Notes: generated from the sequence alone by a model not told the origin. Numbered from the stretch's first letter, positions 1 through 9,710 are shown. The stretch: DNA of 64,000 nt from an uncultured Bacteroidales bacterium (GCA_902801325.1 CADCHQ010000007.1:87724-151723); one strand, 5' to 3'. Made by a program: numbers and translations.

Positions 1-1083
1 ACGCGAATTAGCAGCTGTGCCACTGTAGTAGTTGCCATAGAGTGATGCCAAAGCGGAATTATTGACATATCCATCGCCATCGCTCTGTTTGGTAAATGCC
101 AGTTCGAAAATGCTTTCAAAGCTATTACCATTACTACCAAAGATGGCGTTGAAGTCAGCACCATAAGTATTTCCACTATAGCAGGGAATAAGGGGATAGC
201 CTACCCCTTCATCGTCAGCCCACCTGAAGAGCTGTACGTTTTGGGAAACTTCACGGCCATTCACCCTAATCGTGGCACCATCGCCAGAGTTATAGGAATA
301 GTCGTCGTAATATTCCTGCATCTTGGCATCAATGACACGCTGGCAATACTGAATACATTTCTCGTATTGGTTATCCCACAGACAGAGGTCTGCCAACAAC
401 GCATAAATAGCATTCTGTGTTACGCGGTTGCAATTGCTGTTATAACGTTCGTCATTATCCTTGGGATAAGCTTTGAGTGCGTTACTAACAACACTCTCGA
501 GGTCTGCAATAAGGTTGCGGACTATCTCGTCACCATTGGTGGCACCAATAGGCACAACGTCCTCATCACTCTGAATAGCATACGTGTAATAAGGTACATC
601 CTTGAAAGCACGAACAAGATAGAAGTAGCAGAGAGCACGCAGATACGTCATCTCGGCTTGAGTTGCCAGGACGTCTGAGTGCGTATAGACAGGGTCTTTT
701 TCACTTACTTCAGGCGCACGTTCAATAATGATGTTGCACTGATTAATGACAGCATAAAAGCTTGTCCAATCGGCATACTGGTTAGTGGAAAGCAGATGCT
801 CCTGCAATGTACGATAGATGTCGAGCTGACCCTGACAGTTGAGTCCTTCAGTGATGTTATCACTACGAGTCTCACCCCACATTATCAAACGTTGTATGAA
901 AGCAGCGCTCTGCATCTTGGTATAAGTACCTGTGACCATTTGGTCGATATCCGTCTTCTCGTTCCAGAAATTGTCTTCTGATACGAAGTTCTTGGGTTCT
1001 ATTGTCAGGAAGTCGCCACAACCGACCAAAGTCAGACATGCAATGCCTGCCAAAAGAATGGATTTGATATTATAATTCTTCAT
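1..1083 (-). CDS. SusD/RagB-type glycan-binding lipoprotein (3' end outside the window)
   Basis: This is the N-terminal part of a SusD-family surface lipoprotein, which captures glycan at the cell surface and works with its SusC channel. Reading the minus strand from the ATG at 1083 gives a signal peptide with lipobox LVGC at about residue 22, then GDFLTIEPKNFVSEDNFW, a typical mature SusD start. Later segments TYLRALCYFYLVRAFKDVP and the helical tetratricopeptide-like pattern also fit. A strong Shine-Dalgarno-like AAAGGAGG lies just upstream. The start is 18 bases after the end of SusC, so both are in one operon. About 360 residues are visible; a full SusD has 500-600, so the rest lies to the left of the window. 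The substrate cannot be read from the sequence. Confidence 0.93.
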   Translation of the reverse strand, partial: MKNYNIKSILLAGIACLTLVGCGDFLTIEPKNFVSEDNFWNEKTDIDQMVTGTYTKMQSAAFIQRLIMWGETRSDNITEGLNCQGQLDIYRTLQEHLLSTNQYADWTSFYAVINQCNIIIERAPEVSEKDPVYTHSDVLATQAEMTYLRALCYFYLVRAFKDVPYYTYAIQSDEDVVPIGATNGDEIVRNLIADLESVVSNALKAYPKDNDERYNSNCNRVTQNAIYALLADLCLWDNQYEKCIQYCQRVIDAKMQEYYDDYSYNSGDGATIRVNGREVSQNVQLFRWADDEGVGYPLIPCYSGNTYGADFNAIFGSNGNSFESIFELAFTKQSDGDGYVNNSALASLYGNYYSGTAANSR

Positions 1084-1101
1084 GTCGATGTCCTCCTTTC
1101 T

Positions 1102-4100
1102 TTAGAATTCGATATTCAAACTAAAGGTATAAGCTCTTGCATGAGCTGGTGTGTTGGCGTTATCCTGAGAAACGCTATAACCACCATAGCCGACTTCGGG
1201 GTCAACACCGCTATACTTCGTCAGGCAGAACAGGTTACGTGCACTGGCAGAAAGCTTCAGCTGATTGAGGTGCCATTTCTTGATGAGCTTAGTGTCGAAT
1301 GAGTAGGTCAACTGCAGGTAGTTGAGACGCAGGAATGAAGCATCCTCCACGAAACGGTCGCTGACAAGCGTGTTGTAGTTGGTCATGAAGGAACCACTCA
1401 AAGCGCGAGGAATGAACTGGTTGAAACCACCATCACCCTCCTTACGCCAACGATAGTTGACAGCCTCGCTCTGGTTGTTGTTGTTGTTCATCGACTCAAC
1501 ATTCAGACGAGCCATGTTGAACACGTCATAGTCAATACGATAGTTGAACTGAGTAGAGAGACGCCAGTGACCGTAGTTCAAGGTGAAACCGAAACCACCA
1601 GTTAGTTTGGGAAGTGAACTACCCAGATAAACGAGGTCGAGTTCATTGATCTGACCATCGTGGTTCACGTCTTCGTACATAGCGTCACCACCGTTGAAAC
1701 GGCCAAGAGGAGAACCTTCGGTATAGCAGAACATCATCTGCAGAGGCTCACCCTTTTCGTTGTAGATTACCTGGTTGTTAGCATTCAAAGCGATGGGGAA
1801 TGTGATACCGGCATCAACACAGTCTTGCAAGGTGCTGAATCCCTGTGCTGCCAGAATTTCAGGCATCTTGCCCTTAGCTATGCGCTGGGCTGTGGTGAAG
1901 TTGTACTGGTAAGTTCCATGACAACGGAAACCATAGATAGCACCGAAGGGGTTATTGATTTGCACACGCTGCAGAAGCGAAGCGTTCTTCTTAGCAAACT
2001 CAGTGTTCAAGCCTTCAAGCACGTTCTCATCCATCTTTGTGATGATGTTGTGGTTGTTGGCAAAGTTAACATACAGGTCGAGTGAGAACTTGCCTTTCTT
2101 CAGGAGTCGGTTACCGTTGATGTTGAACTCCCAACCATTGTTCTTCATGTCACCAACGTTCTTCGTCGAAAGACTGCTGTAACCCGATGTGCTGGTGATA
2201 CCTGCACCAGGCATCAGCATGCCCGTGGTCAGACGAGAGTAAACGTCCAAGCGGAATGAAAGGCGATTGTCAAAGAAGTCCAGATTGAAACCGAGGTTCC
2301 ATGAAGAAACCTTCTCTGGTCCAAAGCCCGTCAGCTTCAGTCCGCTGGGATTCATGGAGATGCGACCCAGATAGGAGTCACCCGTACTATACTTATTCAT
2401 ATATAAGTAGTCAGAACCAGGCTGGTTACCAACGACACCCCAACCGGCACTAACAGCCAACATGCTTACCTTGGCTTTCTCGCGTGCCCAGTTCATGAAG
2501 TTTTCGTCGATAATATTCCAACGTCCTGATATAGAGTAAGATGTAAGCCAACGCTTGCTGGGACCGAAACGTGTGGTTCCATCCATACGCAGGTTACCGC
2601 TCACCGAATACTTACTCTTATAGGAGTAGTGACCCGAGAAGAGGTAGTTCATACTCTTCCACTGTCCAAAGTCCGAACTCATGCTGGTAATCCTACCACC
2701 TGCTGAAGGCGAGCTAACGCCGCTGGGCAGACGGTTGGCATTGGTGCTCTGTCCACTGCTGCTACCGCTATTCAGTTCGAAGCGGCCCAACATACGGATA
2801 GAGTGATCACGATTCTTAATATAAGGAACGTAGGTGAGTTCGTGACGTGTGGTGAACGAAAGACTCTTACCACTGTGCGAGTACGCAGTGTGCGTGTTCA
2901 GGAAGTTTGCAGTACTCAATTCACGGGGATAGTCCTTGTCATCATATTGGTTCGACACGTTGACATAAACCACACCAGCATAATTCAACTGGTGATGATC
3001 GTTATCGAGTCCCAACAACTTGTATCTTAACTCGAGTTTCGGAGCAAGGTTGTAGGTACGCTGGGTGCTCTTTGCCAGATTAGCACTTGCGATTGGATTG
3101 GCAAGTTTCTTCTGGTCGTCGAGGCGATTGGAACCACCAGCGGCTGTTTGCAACATATAGTAGTAATCGTTGCTCTGTACTCCGTTCTCATACTCGTAAT
3201 AAGGCGAGAGGTTAGGCATCTTCACCATAGCTATACCCCAAAGACCATCGTAGTTCAGGTCGCGGTCGGTATAGGTCAGGGAGAAGTCAGATAGAATCTT
3301 GATGCGGTCGTTCACATCGTAGTCCAGCGCCATACGAGTTGAGAAGCGGTCCATCTTCTGCTTGATGATGTTACCCGTCTCACGGTCGTAACCGCCACTG
3401 ATACGGAACAGTGTCTTTTCGTCACCACCTTGTACATTGATATAATGCTGTTGCAATACGCCATACTTGGAAACGAGCTTTGGCCAGTCCGTGTTATTGT
3501 CAAACATGTATGCCTCAGAGAAGCCCTCATAGTCGTAGTTCAACTCGGGGATGTTACCATCGGTGTCAGAGAGGCGAGGATTGAAGTAAGCCTCTTTCAG
3601 CATCATGGTGTACTGGTCACCATTGAGCAACTTAATGGGACGGTTCTTATCGCGAACGGTCACCTTACCCGAGTAACCGATGTGAACAGGACCGCGCTGA
3701 CCACGCTTTGTAGTAATTTCGATAACACCATTGGCACCATTCTTACCCCAGATGGCAGTTGCGGAGGCGTCTTTCAGTACTCGGATGTCCAAGATATCTT
3801 CAGTGTTCACCTTCAGCAACTCGGCAAACTTTTCATCAGTAGCCGTTGCCACATCGAAGTCTGAAAGGTCAACGTCGGTAGCAATATCACCGTTCACAAC
3901 AATCAGAGGTTCGTTACTGGTAAGGGTTGACACGGTGGAAACACCACGAAGACGCATCTGCGAACCAGAACCCACGTTACCTGAAGAAGCGATAATGTCA
4001 AGACCGGCAATACGTCCCTGCAGAGCTTCGTCGACAGAGGTAATACCCAGTCCTTCAAACTCCTTGGCATCGAGACCTTGGGCTGCATAGCTGACTTCTC

Positions 4101-4479
4101 GTTCAGGAATGGCAAGACCGCTCGACTTAGCCATCTTCTTAGCTTCAATCACAGCTTCCTTCATCACCTTTACGTCGGCAGCCATGCTGATTTTGTAGAC
4201 TTGCTTGGTGATGGGCTTAATGACCTGCTGCTTCATGCCGACGCAAGAGAAGACGAGTCGGTTCTTCTTGCTGTCCTTCAGTGTCATCGTAAAGTTACCG
4301 TTACCATCAGTCACTGTAGCGCTGACCGTACGGTTCGAGGGGTCGATTTCCTTAACCGCTACGCCAGGCAGTTCACCGAACTCGTCGGAGACCGTACCAC
4401 TGACGCGGGTAATCTGTGCACTGACAAGCGTAGATGTCAGACACATTATTATTAATAAGGTATATTTTAGTGTTTTCAT
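1102..4479 (-). CDS. SusC/RagA-type TonB-dependent outer-membrane transporter
   Basis: This 1125-residue protein imports oligomers across the outer membrane using TonB energy. A signal peptide (residues 1-21, ending VSAQ) is followed by a carboxypeptidase-regulatory-like domain (about 25-105, with the GTVSDEFGELPGVAV start), then the plug with the SusC signature LQGRIAGLDI near residue 155 and NGVIEITTKRG near 250, and then the 22-strand barrel that ends in the aromatic terminus SLNIEF. Its ATG overlaps the stop of the FAS1 gene by four bases (ATGA), which implies translational coupling. SusD follows directly. Length and order are normal for the family. No TonB-box variant, sigma-factor partner or glycoside hydrolase lies next to it, so its substrate is unknown. 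Confidence 0.96.
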   Translation of the reverse strand: MKTLKYTLLIIMCLTSTLVSAQITRVSGTVSDEFGELPGVAVKEIDPSNRTVSATVTDGNGNFTMTLKDSKKNRLVFSCVGMKQQVIKPITKQVYKISMAADVKVMKEAVIEAKKMAKSSGLAIPEREVSYAAQGLDAKEFEGLGITSVDEALQGRIAGLDIIASSGNVGSGSQMRLRGVSTVSTLTSNEPLIVVNGDIATDVDLSDFDVATATDEKFAELLKVNTEDILDIRVLKDASATAIWGKNGANGVIEITTKRGQRGPVHIGYSGKVTVRDKNRPIKLLNGDQYTMMLKEAYFNPRLSDTDGNIPELNYDYEGFSEAYMFDNNTDWPKLVSKYGVLQQHYINVQGGDEKTLFRISGGYDRETGNIIKQKMDRFSTRMALDYDVNDRIKILSDFSLTYTDRDLNYDGLWGIAMVKMPNLSPYYEYENGVQSNDYYYMLQTAAGGSNRLDDQKKLANPIASANLAKSTQRTYNLAPKLELRYKLLGLDNDHHQLNYAGVVYVNVSNQYDDKDYPRELSTANFLNTHTAYSHSGKSLSFTTRHELTYVPYIKNRDHSIRMLGRFELNSGSSSGQSTNANRLPSGVSSPSAGGRITSMSSDFGQWKSMNYLFSGHYSYKSKYSVSGNLRMDGTTRFGPSKRWLTSYSISGRWNIIDENFMNWAREKAKVSMLAVSAGWGVVGNQPGSDYLYMNKYSTGDSYLGRISMNPSGLKLTGFGPEKVSSWNLGFNLDFFDNRLSFRLDVYSRLTTGMLMPGAGITSTSGYSSLSTKNVGDMKNNGWEFNINGNRLLKKGKFSLDLYVNFANNHNIITKMDENVLEGLNTEFAKKNASLLQRVQINNPFGAIYGFRCHGTYQYNFTTAQRIAKGKMPEILAAQGFSTLQDCVDAGITFPIALNANNQVIYNEKGEPLQMMFCYTEGSPLGRFNGGDAMYEDVNHDGQINELDLVYLGSSLPKLTGGFGFTLNYGHWRLSTQFNYRIDYDVFNMARLNVESMNNNNNQSEAVNYRWRKEGDGGFNQFIPRALSGSFMTNYNTLVSDRFVEDASFLRLNYLQLTYSFDTKLIKKWHLNQLKLSASARNLFCLTKYSGVDPEVGYGGYSVSQDNANTPAHARAYTFSLNIEF

Positions 4480-7346
4480 CTTCTGCGCTTGATGGGGTTA
4501 GGAGTTGGATTAACGTCAGGAGCCACCACGGGATGTTCTGCCAGCACTTCCTGCACCTTGTCATACTCGGCAGGATCATAGTAGCAGTTCTCGAAGGGAA
4601 CCAGAGGAGTGTCAATCTGATGAATGACAGCGTAAGATGACGAGAAGATTCTCGTACAACCGTTGCTCTTCAGCAATGACGAACCATTGAAGTAGTACTG
4701 ACGAGTCAGGATGTTGCAACATTCCTTGTCGACACGGTGAGTCTTACCAGTGTTGTCGGTAACCGTCAGGTCGCCACCTTGCTGATAGTTGACATAGAGC
4801 TTCACGAAACGGTTGGTCAGGGTGTCGAGGCAAGAACTCTCGTAAACGTCGTTGCTATGTTCTTGTCCTTCAACGAATACCGAGTTATCTTGAATGTGGT
4901 AGTTCACGAAGTTGTTGATGACGAGAGCCATCTCCTGTGCCTGCTCATCCAGATAATTACGTTGCTCGGTAAGTTGGGCAATAAGGTCGGTCACCACGTC
5001 GCCAGCAGTTTCCTCTTCCTTGGCAATCTTGTCATCGATGATTTCGATGCACGATTGTATGGCATCAATGTCATCCCAAGTGGGGAGTTTGTGGGCTTCC
5101 ACCAATGCATCTACTGTCTCATTGGTGGGAACGTAGATGGTGTAGTGGTAGTTATTCAATGTTGGCAAGCACTTGTCCATCGTGGTGTGATTGGCACCAT
5201 CAGTGGTGTTAACCATGCTCTCCAGCAAGTTGGCAAACGAACCGAATCGATCGGTCTTCAAGGAATCGGTGATGGCGGCATAGGGACTTGTGAATGTGCT
5301 CATCAGAGGTTCGGAGTCCACTACATAGCTCTGTCCGTTACCCGACTCTTTCTCATACTTCTCTGTGACAGGGATGAAGTAACCGCGTTCGTACTGGAAC
5401 GAACCTGCAACGCCCTTGATCGTGCTACCATCCCACTCTACTATGATGGGAGAACCAGTCTTACTCTGGTAGAACTTCTGTCCGGGAACAAATGTACCGA
5501 CTGCCAAAGAGTTGTTCAGAATATCCTTGAAATGGAAGAATGCATCGTTCTTCTCATTGCTACCTACCGTGAAGTCGCGTGTGGGTTCTTCTGAAATAAT
5601 ACCACGTCCGAGGTCGTCAAGTGTTGTCCAATCCACGGGATACAGGTCGGCAGTCACTCTCACACCGTCCATCTTAAACTTGTATGCAAGAGCCGTAGAT
5701 TCGTCTCTGGTGTTGGTACGCTTATAGCTCACGGGGTCGTAGTAGGTCTGCAGTGCATTGTCGGTGGGGATGATGAAGCTCAGCTTACTACCCATGTTGT
5801 TAAGGTAGGCATAGTAACCTTCGGCATCGGTGTTATCACTGCTGGTACGGCTATCGCGCTGTACTACGGAGTAGACGATGTGCAAGTCGTCGTTGGCACG
5901 GATTACGCAAGGATAATAAACACTCACGTATTCGGGTGCCACGTAAACCTTGTTGGTCTGATAAATGACACCATTGCAAGCCCAAAGCACTGAATCGATA
6001 TCACCCTTCTCCACGCCCATGCGCTCACCAGCGGTGTTGTTGATGCTGGGGAACTGGCTGGGAACAGCCGACTTAAGACTAGTGAGCATGGTGTTCTGCA
6101 AGAGAGGCAGGACAACGGCATCGGGAGCATTGTCCCATGCAGTCTCGCCATCGCCAGCCTTGCCATAACGCTCGTTCAAGTCTGCGCCATCGGTTTCCAG
6201 ATATTTCTTAAGTGCTGCATCCGTCGGAACAAGCATGGCAGCAGCATCGTTCTGGAAGGTGATACCACTGGTGCTGCTCAGGCGATAGAGATTCCATCCT
6301 GGATCATAAGGCAGCACGGTGGCCACTTGCGTATTGTCATCCATACGCTCGAAAGGCACATTGCTATGATTGTTGAAGTACTTACGCACGTAGATGCTCG
6401 TGTCCTGATCCTGACCTCCATATTGACGATGATACTCACGATTGACGGTAGCATCGAAGTGGGGATAAGAGAAGCGGTCGAGCAGACGGCTATAAATGCT
6501 GAACTGCGGGTTGTTGGCAATCACGTTGGCCATATTGTCAAGAGGAATAGCCACACCTTCCAGCACATGGATGTAACCATTCTGGCAGGTGATGTCCTTC
6601 TGTGTGATGACCTTACCGTTGACGAAAGCACCCTCGTTGGACTTAATCTCTCCATTGGTCAGGAACGTAACGTCGTCGCTGGTGATGTTGTTGTTCAGCA
6701 TGAACTTGGGCATGAAGTGGATCATGCTCTGCACACCGTCGTCTTGCAACATGTTCACCTGCTCCTTGTTGCGCACAGCCGACCAATAGTCAACCTGCTT
6801 GCCTGTCTCCATGTTCACACGAGCAGCATTAACCACGGGATACTTGTCACGAGTGACCAGAGGCACAGAGTCCATGATGTTCACTGATGTGGCACGACGC
6901 ATACAACTACCCTCGACAGGCTCGTCGGCAGTAGAGCTGGGAACGTTTCCGAGCAGTTCCACCAGATAGGCACTGTTGATCATGTTGGCTTTGAAGAGGA
7001 GTTTCTTCTGGGCATCTGTCATGTCCTCGATACTCTTCACGCCCCAAGGATTGTTCTTGTAGAACTCGGCCCATGCGGCGTCATCAGCCACGAACAGCGT
7101 CTTCGAACCAGTCTTCCGCAGCACGGAAGCGTAGTCTTCGTCTTGAGCATTGATGAGTTTCAATGTCTCACTGAAATTGCCATGCCTACCCGATTCCAGT
7201 TCTTCGTAGATGCTTTCTCCCAACCATGAAGGCTGACCGGTGAGCAAGTCGTCGCTACAAGAGACGAATGTCCCACCAAGTAGGAAAGCAGCACAAGCAG
7301 GAACGGCCATGCGGGCAATTCTTCGCTTTAGCATACTGTTTTTCAT
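4476..7346 (-). CDS. Large fasciclin (FAS1)-domain lipoprotein, first gene of the SusCD operon
   Basis: This is a 956-residue secreted lipoprotein. The N-terminus has a twin-arginine-rich start, a hydrophobic core and lipobox FVSC at about residue 30. Segments such as SETLKLINAQDEDYASVLRKTG and TLFVADDAAWAEFY (about 58-95), MLVPTDAALKKYLET (about 370) and IYVPTNETVDALVEAH (about 745) are typical FAS1 subdomain strands, so three or four FAS1 modules are likely. FAS1 modules mediate adhesion or protein contacts; large FAS1 lipoproteins beside SusC/SusD are a known Bacteroidetes arrangement, but their role is not settled. The gene is first in the operon, with a consensus promoter about 60 bases upstream and a four-base overlap into susC. 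The C-terminus ends in a short Pro- and Arg-rich tail. Confidence 0.85.
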   Translation of the reverse strand: MKNSMLKRRIARMAVPACAAFLLGGTFVSCSDDLLTGQPSWLGESIYEELESGRHGNFSETLKLINAQDEDYASVLRKTGSKTLFVADDAAWAEFYKNNPWGVKSIEDMTDAQKKLLFKANMINSAYLVELLGNVPSSTADEPVEGSCMRRATSVNIMDSVPLVTRDKYPVVNAARVNMETGKQVDYWSAVRNKEQVNMLQDDGVQSMIHFMPKFMLNNNITSDDVTFLTNGEIKSNEGAFVNGKVITQKDITCQNGYIHVLEGVAIPLDNMANVIANNPQFSIYSRLLDRFSYPHFDATVNREYHRQYGGQDQDTSIYVRKYFNNHSNVPFERMDDNTQVATVLPYDPGWNLYRLSSTSGITFQNDAAAMLVPTDAALKKYLETDGADLNERYGKAGDGETAWDNAPDAVVLPLLQNTMLTSLKSAVPSQFPSINNTAGERMGVEKGDIDSVLWACNGVIYQTNKVYVAPEYVSVYYPCVIRANDDLHIVYSVVQRDSRTSSDNTDAEGYYAYLNNMGSKLSFIIPTDNALQTYYDPVSYKRTNTRDESTALAYKFKMDGVRVTADLYPVDWTTLDDLGRGIISEEPTRDFTVGSNEKNDAFFHFKDILNNSLAVGTFVPGQKFYQSKTGSPIIVEWDGSTIKGVAGSFQYERGYFIPVTEKYEKESGNGQSYVVDSEPLMSTFTSPYAAITDSLKTDRFGSFANLLESMVNTTDGANHTTMDKCLPTLNNYHYTIYVPTNETVDALVEAHKLPTWDDIDAIQSCIEIIDDKIAKEEETAGDVVTDLIAQLTEQRNYLDEQAQEMALVINNFVNYHIQDNSVFVEGQEHSNDVYESSCLDTLTNRFVKLYVNYQQGGDLTVTDNTGKTHRVDKECCNILTRQYYFNGSSLLKSNGCTRIFSSSYAVIHQIDTPLVPFENCYYDPAEYDKVQEVLAEHPVVAPDVNPTPNPIKRRR

Positions 7347-7411
7347 TGAAAATTATAGTTAGTTAGGTTAGATTTCAATGTGATTTCGGCTTTTTACAGC
7401 CATTAATCCCC

Positions 7412-7442
7412 CAAATATAGAGGTTTTCTGCGAGGTGGCAAA
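7412..7442 (-). promoter_or_regulatory. Bacteroidetes-type promoter for the FAS1-SusC-SusD operon
   Basis: On the minus strand TTTG (7439-7442) is followed after 19 bases by TATATTTG (7412-7419), which matches the Bacteroides -33/-7 consensus in both boxes and in spacing. Transcription would start near 7405, leaving a leader of about 60 bases before the FAS1 start codon. Confidence 0.75.
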
Positions 7443-7536
7443 GCAAATGTTAAGATTTTTAAACAAAAACCGAAAAATTGGTTAATTATAATTAAAAAGT
7501 ATAGGAGATTGGGCGAACGGGATACGGAGAAAAGAA

Positions 7537-7570
7537 AACCCCTCTCCCTCCCCTAGGGAGGAAGAGAGGA
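7537..7570 (-). terminator. GC-rich palindrome acting as terminator of the 7623-9050 gene
   Basis: On the minus strand the arms CCTCTTCCTCCC and GGGGAGGGAGAGG form a long hairpin around TA, followed by TTTTCTTTTC. It lies just after the stop of the gene at 7623. It belongs to a palindrome family that is also found at 21278, 44894 and 61812 and, in frame, inside thrC and apgM. Confidence 0.65.
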
Positions 7571-7622
7571 ATATCATGTATTCGCTCGCTAAAGAAGCGG
7601 GAAATGGCTATGTACTAACCGG

Positions 7623-9050
7623 TTACTTTACAAGCACCTTCTTGCCGTTCACAATGTAGATACCGCGCTTGGGATTGCTCACGCGCTGACCGCTGAGGGT
7701 GTAGACGGGCTGGTTCACATTGGGTTCGGCAATCAGGTCGTCAACGCCGTCAGTGGGCAAAGGAACAATAGTCTGGCCAGCAATATTGTTTGGCGTGGCC
7801 TCGGTGCTTGTTCCTTCGAGGTAGAACTTTTGCTGACTATCGAAGCGAACTTTGGAAGATTCCATGCCGCCATCGAGGTAGATATAGTCATCATCGTAGA
7901 TCCAGCGGAGTGTTACGTTTCCACTGGTGGTGTTTGACCCACGACCGATAGCCATTGCCCCCTGATAGGCATGAGCCTCTACCTGACCGCCGTCAATGAT
8001 GATGTTGCCACAATTCATCCCATTGCCTGCGCCAATGGCTGCAGAGGTACTGTTGCGGTAGAAGAATCCACCAGAATAAGTCTCGAATTTACGACCTTTA
8101 CCACTACTCTTGAGAGTGAGTGTCTTACCCTGTGGCACATAGATGGCAGGATAGTCGGGGTCGAGACCCATTACCATATTCTTACCATCATACAATATCG
8201 TAGCATCTCCCTCGCAAGTGATGCCTGCCCACTTGGTTTTATCCTTCACAATGTATTGGATTTCGACATCCTTTAATTTCACCATTGCCCCGTCAGCAAT
8301 AGTAATTTTCGCGGAGCTCGCCAACGAGCCCATGATTATGTCACCCTCCATCAACACAACGTCGGATGTCAGTTTATTCAGATCATAATACGTGGGATAG
8401 TGAGGAGGGGGGACGGGCGCCGTGGGTTTCGCTGTGCTTACGTGCATGTAAATGTAGGGGGTGCTCGAACCACAGCCCTTGTTCAAGTCAACGCCCGGAT
8501 TGTCCCAAGTGGAGGACGTTCCAACGCTACTTTGGGAGTTGTTGTCGAACCAAATTGATGTAACAAATTGGCCGTCCGATGGCACGTCTTTGGTGTAATA
8601 AAGGTGGATGTCGTCGCCACCGGCATTGCTATTAAGGTCACCCTTCAGGTCACTGAAATGGTCGGTACCATCGTATGATGCAAGACGGTATGAGAGACCG
8701 CCTTGGCTAATGGTTTGGGGACAATTCTTACCCACATAAATCAGGAATCTTGAGATGTATCCGTGATTCTGTCCATCGGTGTTCTCACTCGACCTGTAGA
8801 GAAGATAAATGTAATCGCTCTTTGAGCCACATCCCGCGTTCAAATCGTAATTGGTGGACTTCCACCCGTCGGCTGTGTACATTCCTACATAGTAATCCCT
8901 GGCGTCAGAGCCTTTTGTACCAATTAGCATCACCTCGGTAATGAATTGTTGACCACTCTGAGCCCAAGTGTTGGTGGCAAACATAGCAAGGCACAAGGTC
9001 ATAGCCAGCCTCGCCAGAATAGTTTTGCGTAGAATCTGTTTCATACTCAT
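7623..9050 (-). CDS. Secreted beta-helix-like protein with type IX-style C-terminal tail
   Basis: I do not recognise a named family for this 475-residue protein. A signal peptide (about 1-31, ending TWAQ) is followed by two copies of a module of about 90 residues, each with a VDLNKGCG / YDLNAGCG motif and a YIYL/YIYM strand. The central part (about 220-400) has short repeated strands with Gly- and Ala-rich turns (AIGAGNG, AMAIGRG), as in a right-handed beta-helix. The C-terminus VYTLSGQRV followed by GIYIVNGKKVLVK matches the tail of many Prevotella surface proteins, which is thought to direct export by the type IX system. The inferred location is outside the cell or on its surface. It is monocistronic, with a -7 box at 9120-9127 and a terminator hairpin behind it. 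Confidence 0.75.
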   Translation of the reverse strand: MSMKQILRKTILARLAMTLCLAMFATNTWAQSGQQFITEVMLIGTKGSDARDYYVGMYTADGWKSTNYDLNAGCGSKSDYIYLLYRSSENTDGQNHGYISRFLIYVGKNCPQTISQGGLSYRLASYDGTDHFSDLKGDLNSNAGGDDIHLYYTKDVPSDGQFVTSIWFDNNSQSSVGTSSTWDNPGVDLNKGCGSSTPYIYMHVSTAKPTAPVPPPHYPTYYDLNKLTSDVVLMEGDIIMGSLASSAKITIADGAMVKLKDVEIQYIVKDKTKWAGITCEGDATILYDGKNMVMGLDPDYPAIYVPQGKTLTLKSSGKGRKFETYSGGFFYRNSTSAAIGAGNGMNCGNIIIDGGQVEAHAYQGAMAIGRGSNTTSGNVTLRWIYDDDYIYLDGGMESSKVRFDSQQKFYLEGTSTEATPNNIAGQTIVPLPTDGVDDLIAEPNVNQPVYTLSGQRVSNPKRGIYIVNGKKVLVK

Positions 9051-9119
9051 TGTGTTTAGTGTTGATTATTACTCTTTTTACCTAATTTATACTATGCGAC
9101 TCCCATTGGAATTCGATTA

Positions 9120-9127
9120 CAAAGTTA
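9120..9127 (-). promoter_or_regulatory. Possible -7 box for the secreted protein gene at 7623-9050
   Basis: TAACTTTG on the minus strand fits TAnnTTTG, about 70 bases upstream of the ATG at 9050. No TTTG is present at the expected -33 distance, so this is a weaker call. Confidence 0.45.
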
Positions 9128-9249
9128 ACAATTTATCCCTAATCGTACTACAATTTGCAAGAAAAATCGACATTCTTATACAAATTTGTCACATTTCAAT
9201 GCATTTCATTATTCGTCAAAGTCTATCAAAATTGCTTCAAAAAGACGAA

Positions 9250-9552
9250 CAATGACAAATGACAGATGACAGTTTTTATATGAGGGGTTATATGGTCATC
9301 AAATTCGCTCTTAAAAACTTAACTATTTGATTATAAAGTATTTATATTTATTATTATATATATTATTAGTTATATTTATTATTATATTATTATTAAATTA
9401 ATACTATATATAAGTATTTTTATAGATAAATAAGATAGAATAGACTCGTTTTCACTCGTTTTCTTACTTCCTAAATACTCTTTTTTTTGACTCCTATCTT
9501 CTAAGAACCTCCCCCCCCTTAAAATAAAACTGTCATCTGTCATCTGTCATTG
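9250..9552. repeat. Inverted-repeat element with AT-rich core
   Basis: A left arm at 9250-9277 (TGACAAATGACAGATGACAG and flanks) is matched in reverse complement by a right arm at 9526-9552, with only one or two differences over about 28 bases. Each arm is itself built from TGACAGA-type units of 7-8 bases. The enclosed 250 bases are almost pure A and T (9310-9440), with no coding capacity. The layout (inverted short-unit arms, AT-rich core, C-tract beside the right arm) is repeated at 63056-63700 with different arm units. The element may be a non-autonomous mobile element or a structural chromosomal site; the sequence does not decide. Confidence 0.7.
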
Positions 9553-9600
9553 CAGTACCTAAAAAGGGGCGTGTATTGCATGGGGAGCAAACAAGGGCCA

Positions 9601-9710
9601 TAGGTTCGATGGGAAAAGGCCTTAGGTTCGATGCTCATAGAACATAGGTTCGATGACAAACGGACTTAGGTTCGACGACGAACGGACATAGGTTCAAAAA
9701 GAAAAGGCCT
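9601..9710. repeat. 22-bp phased TAGGTTCGA array downstream of panB
   Basis: TAGGTTC starts at 9601, 9623, 9645, 9667 and 9689, exactly 22 bases apart each time. The first ten bases of the unit (TAGGTTCGAT) are conserved, while the other twelve vary, with GGCCT or GGACT recurring near the unit end. No ORF crosses the array. The last unit runs into the panB terminator hairpin. Confidence 0.85.

Noticed and set aside
9310..9440. Replication origin in the AT-rich stretch
   Set aside because: No DnaA boxes (TTATCCACA type) or dnaA/dnaN genes are near; AT richness alone is not enough.
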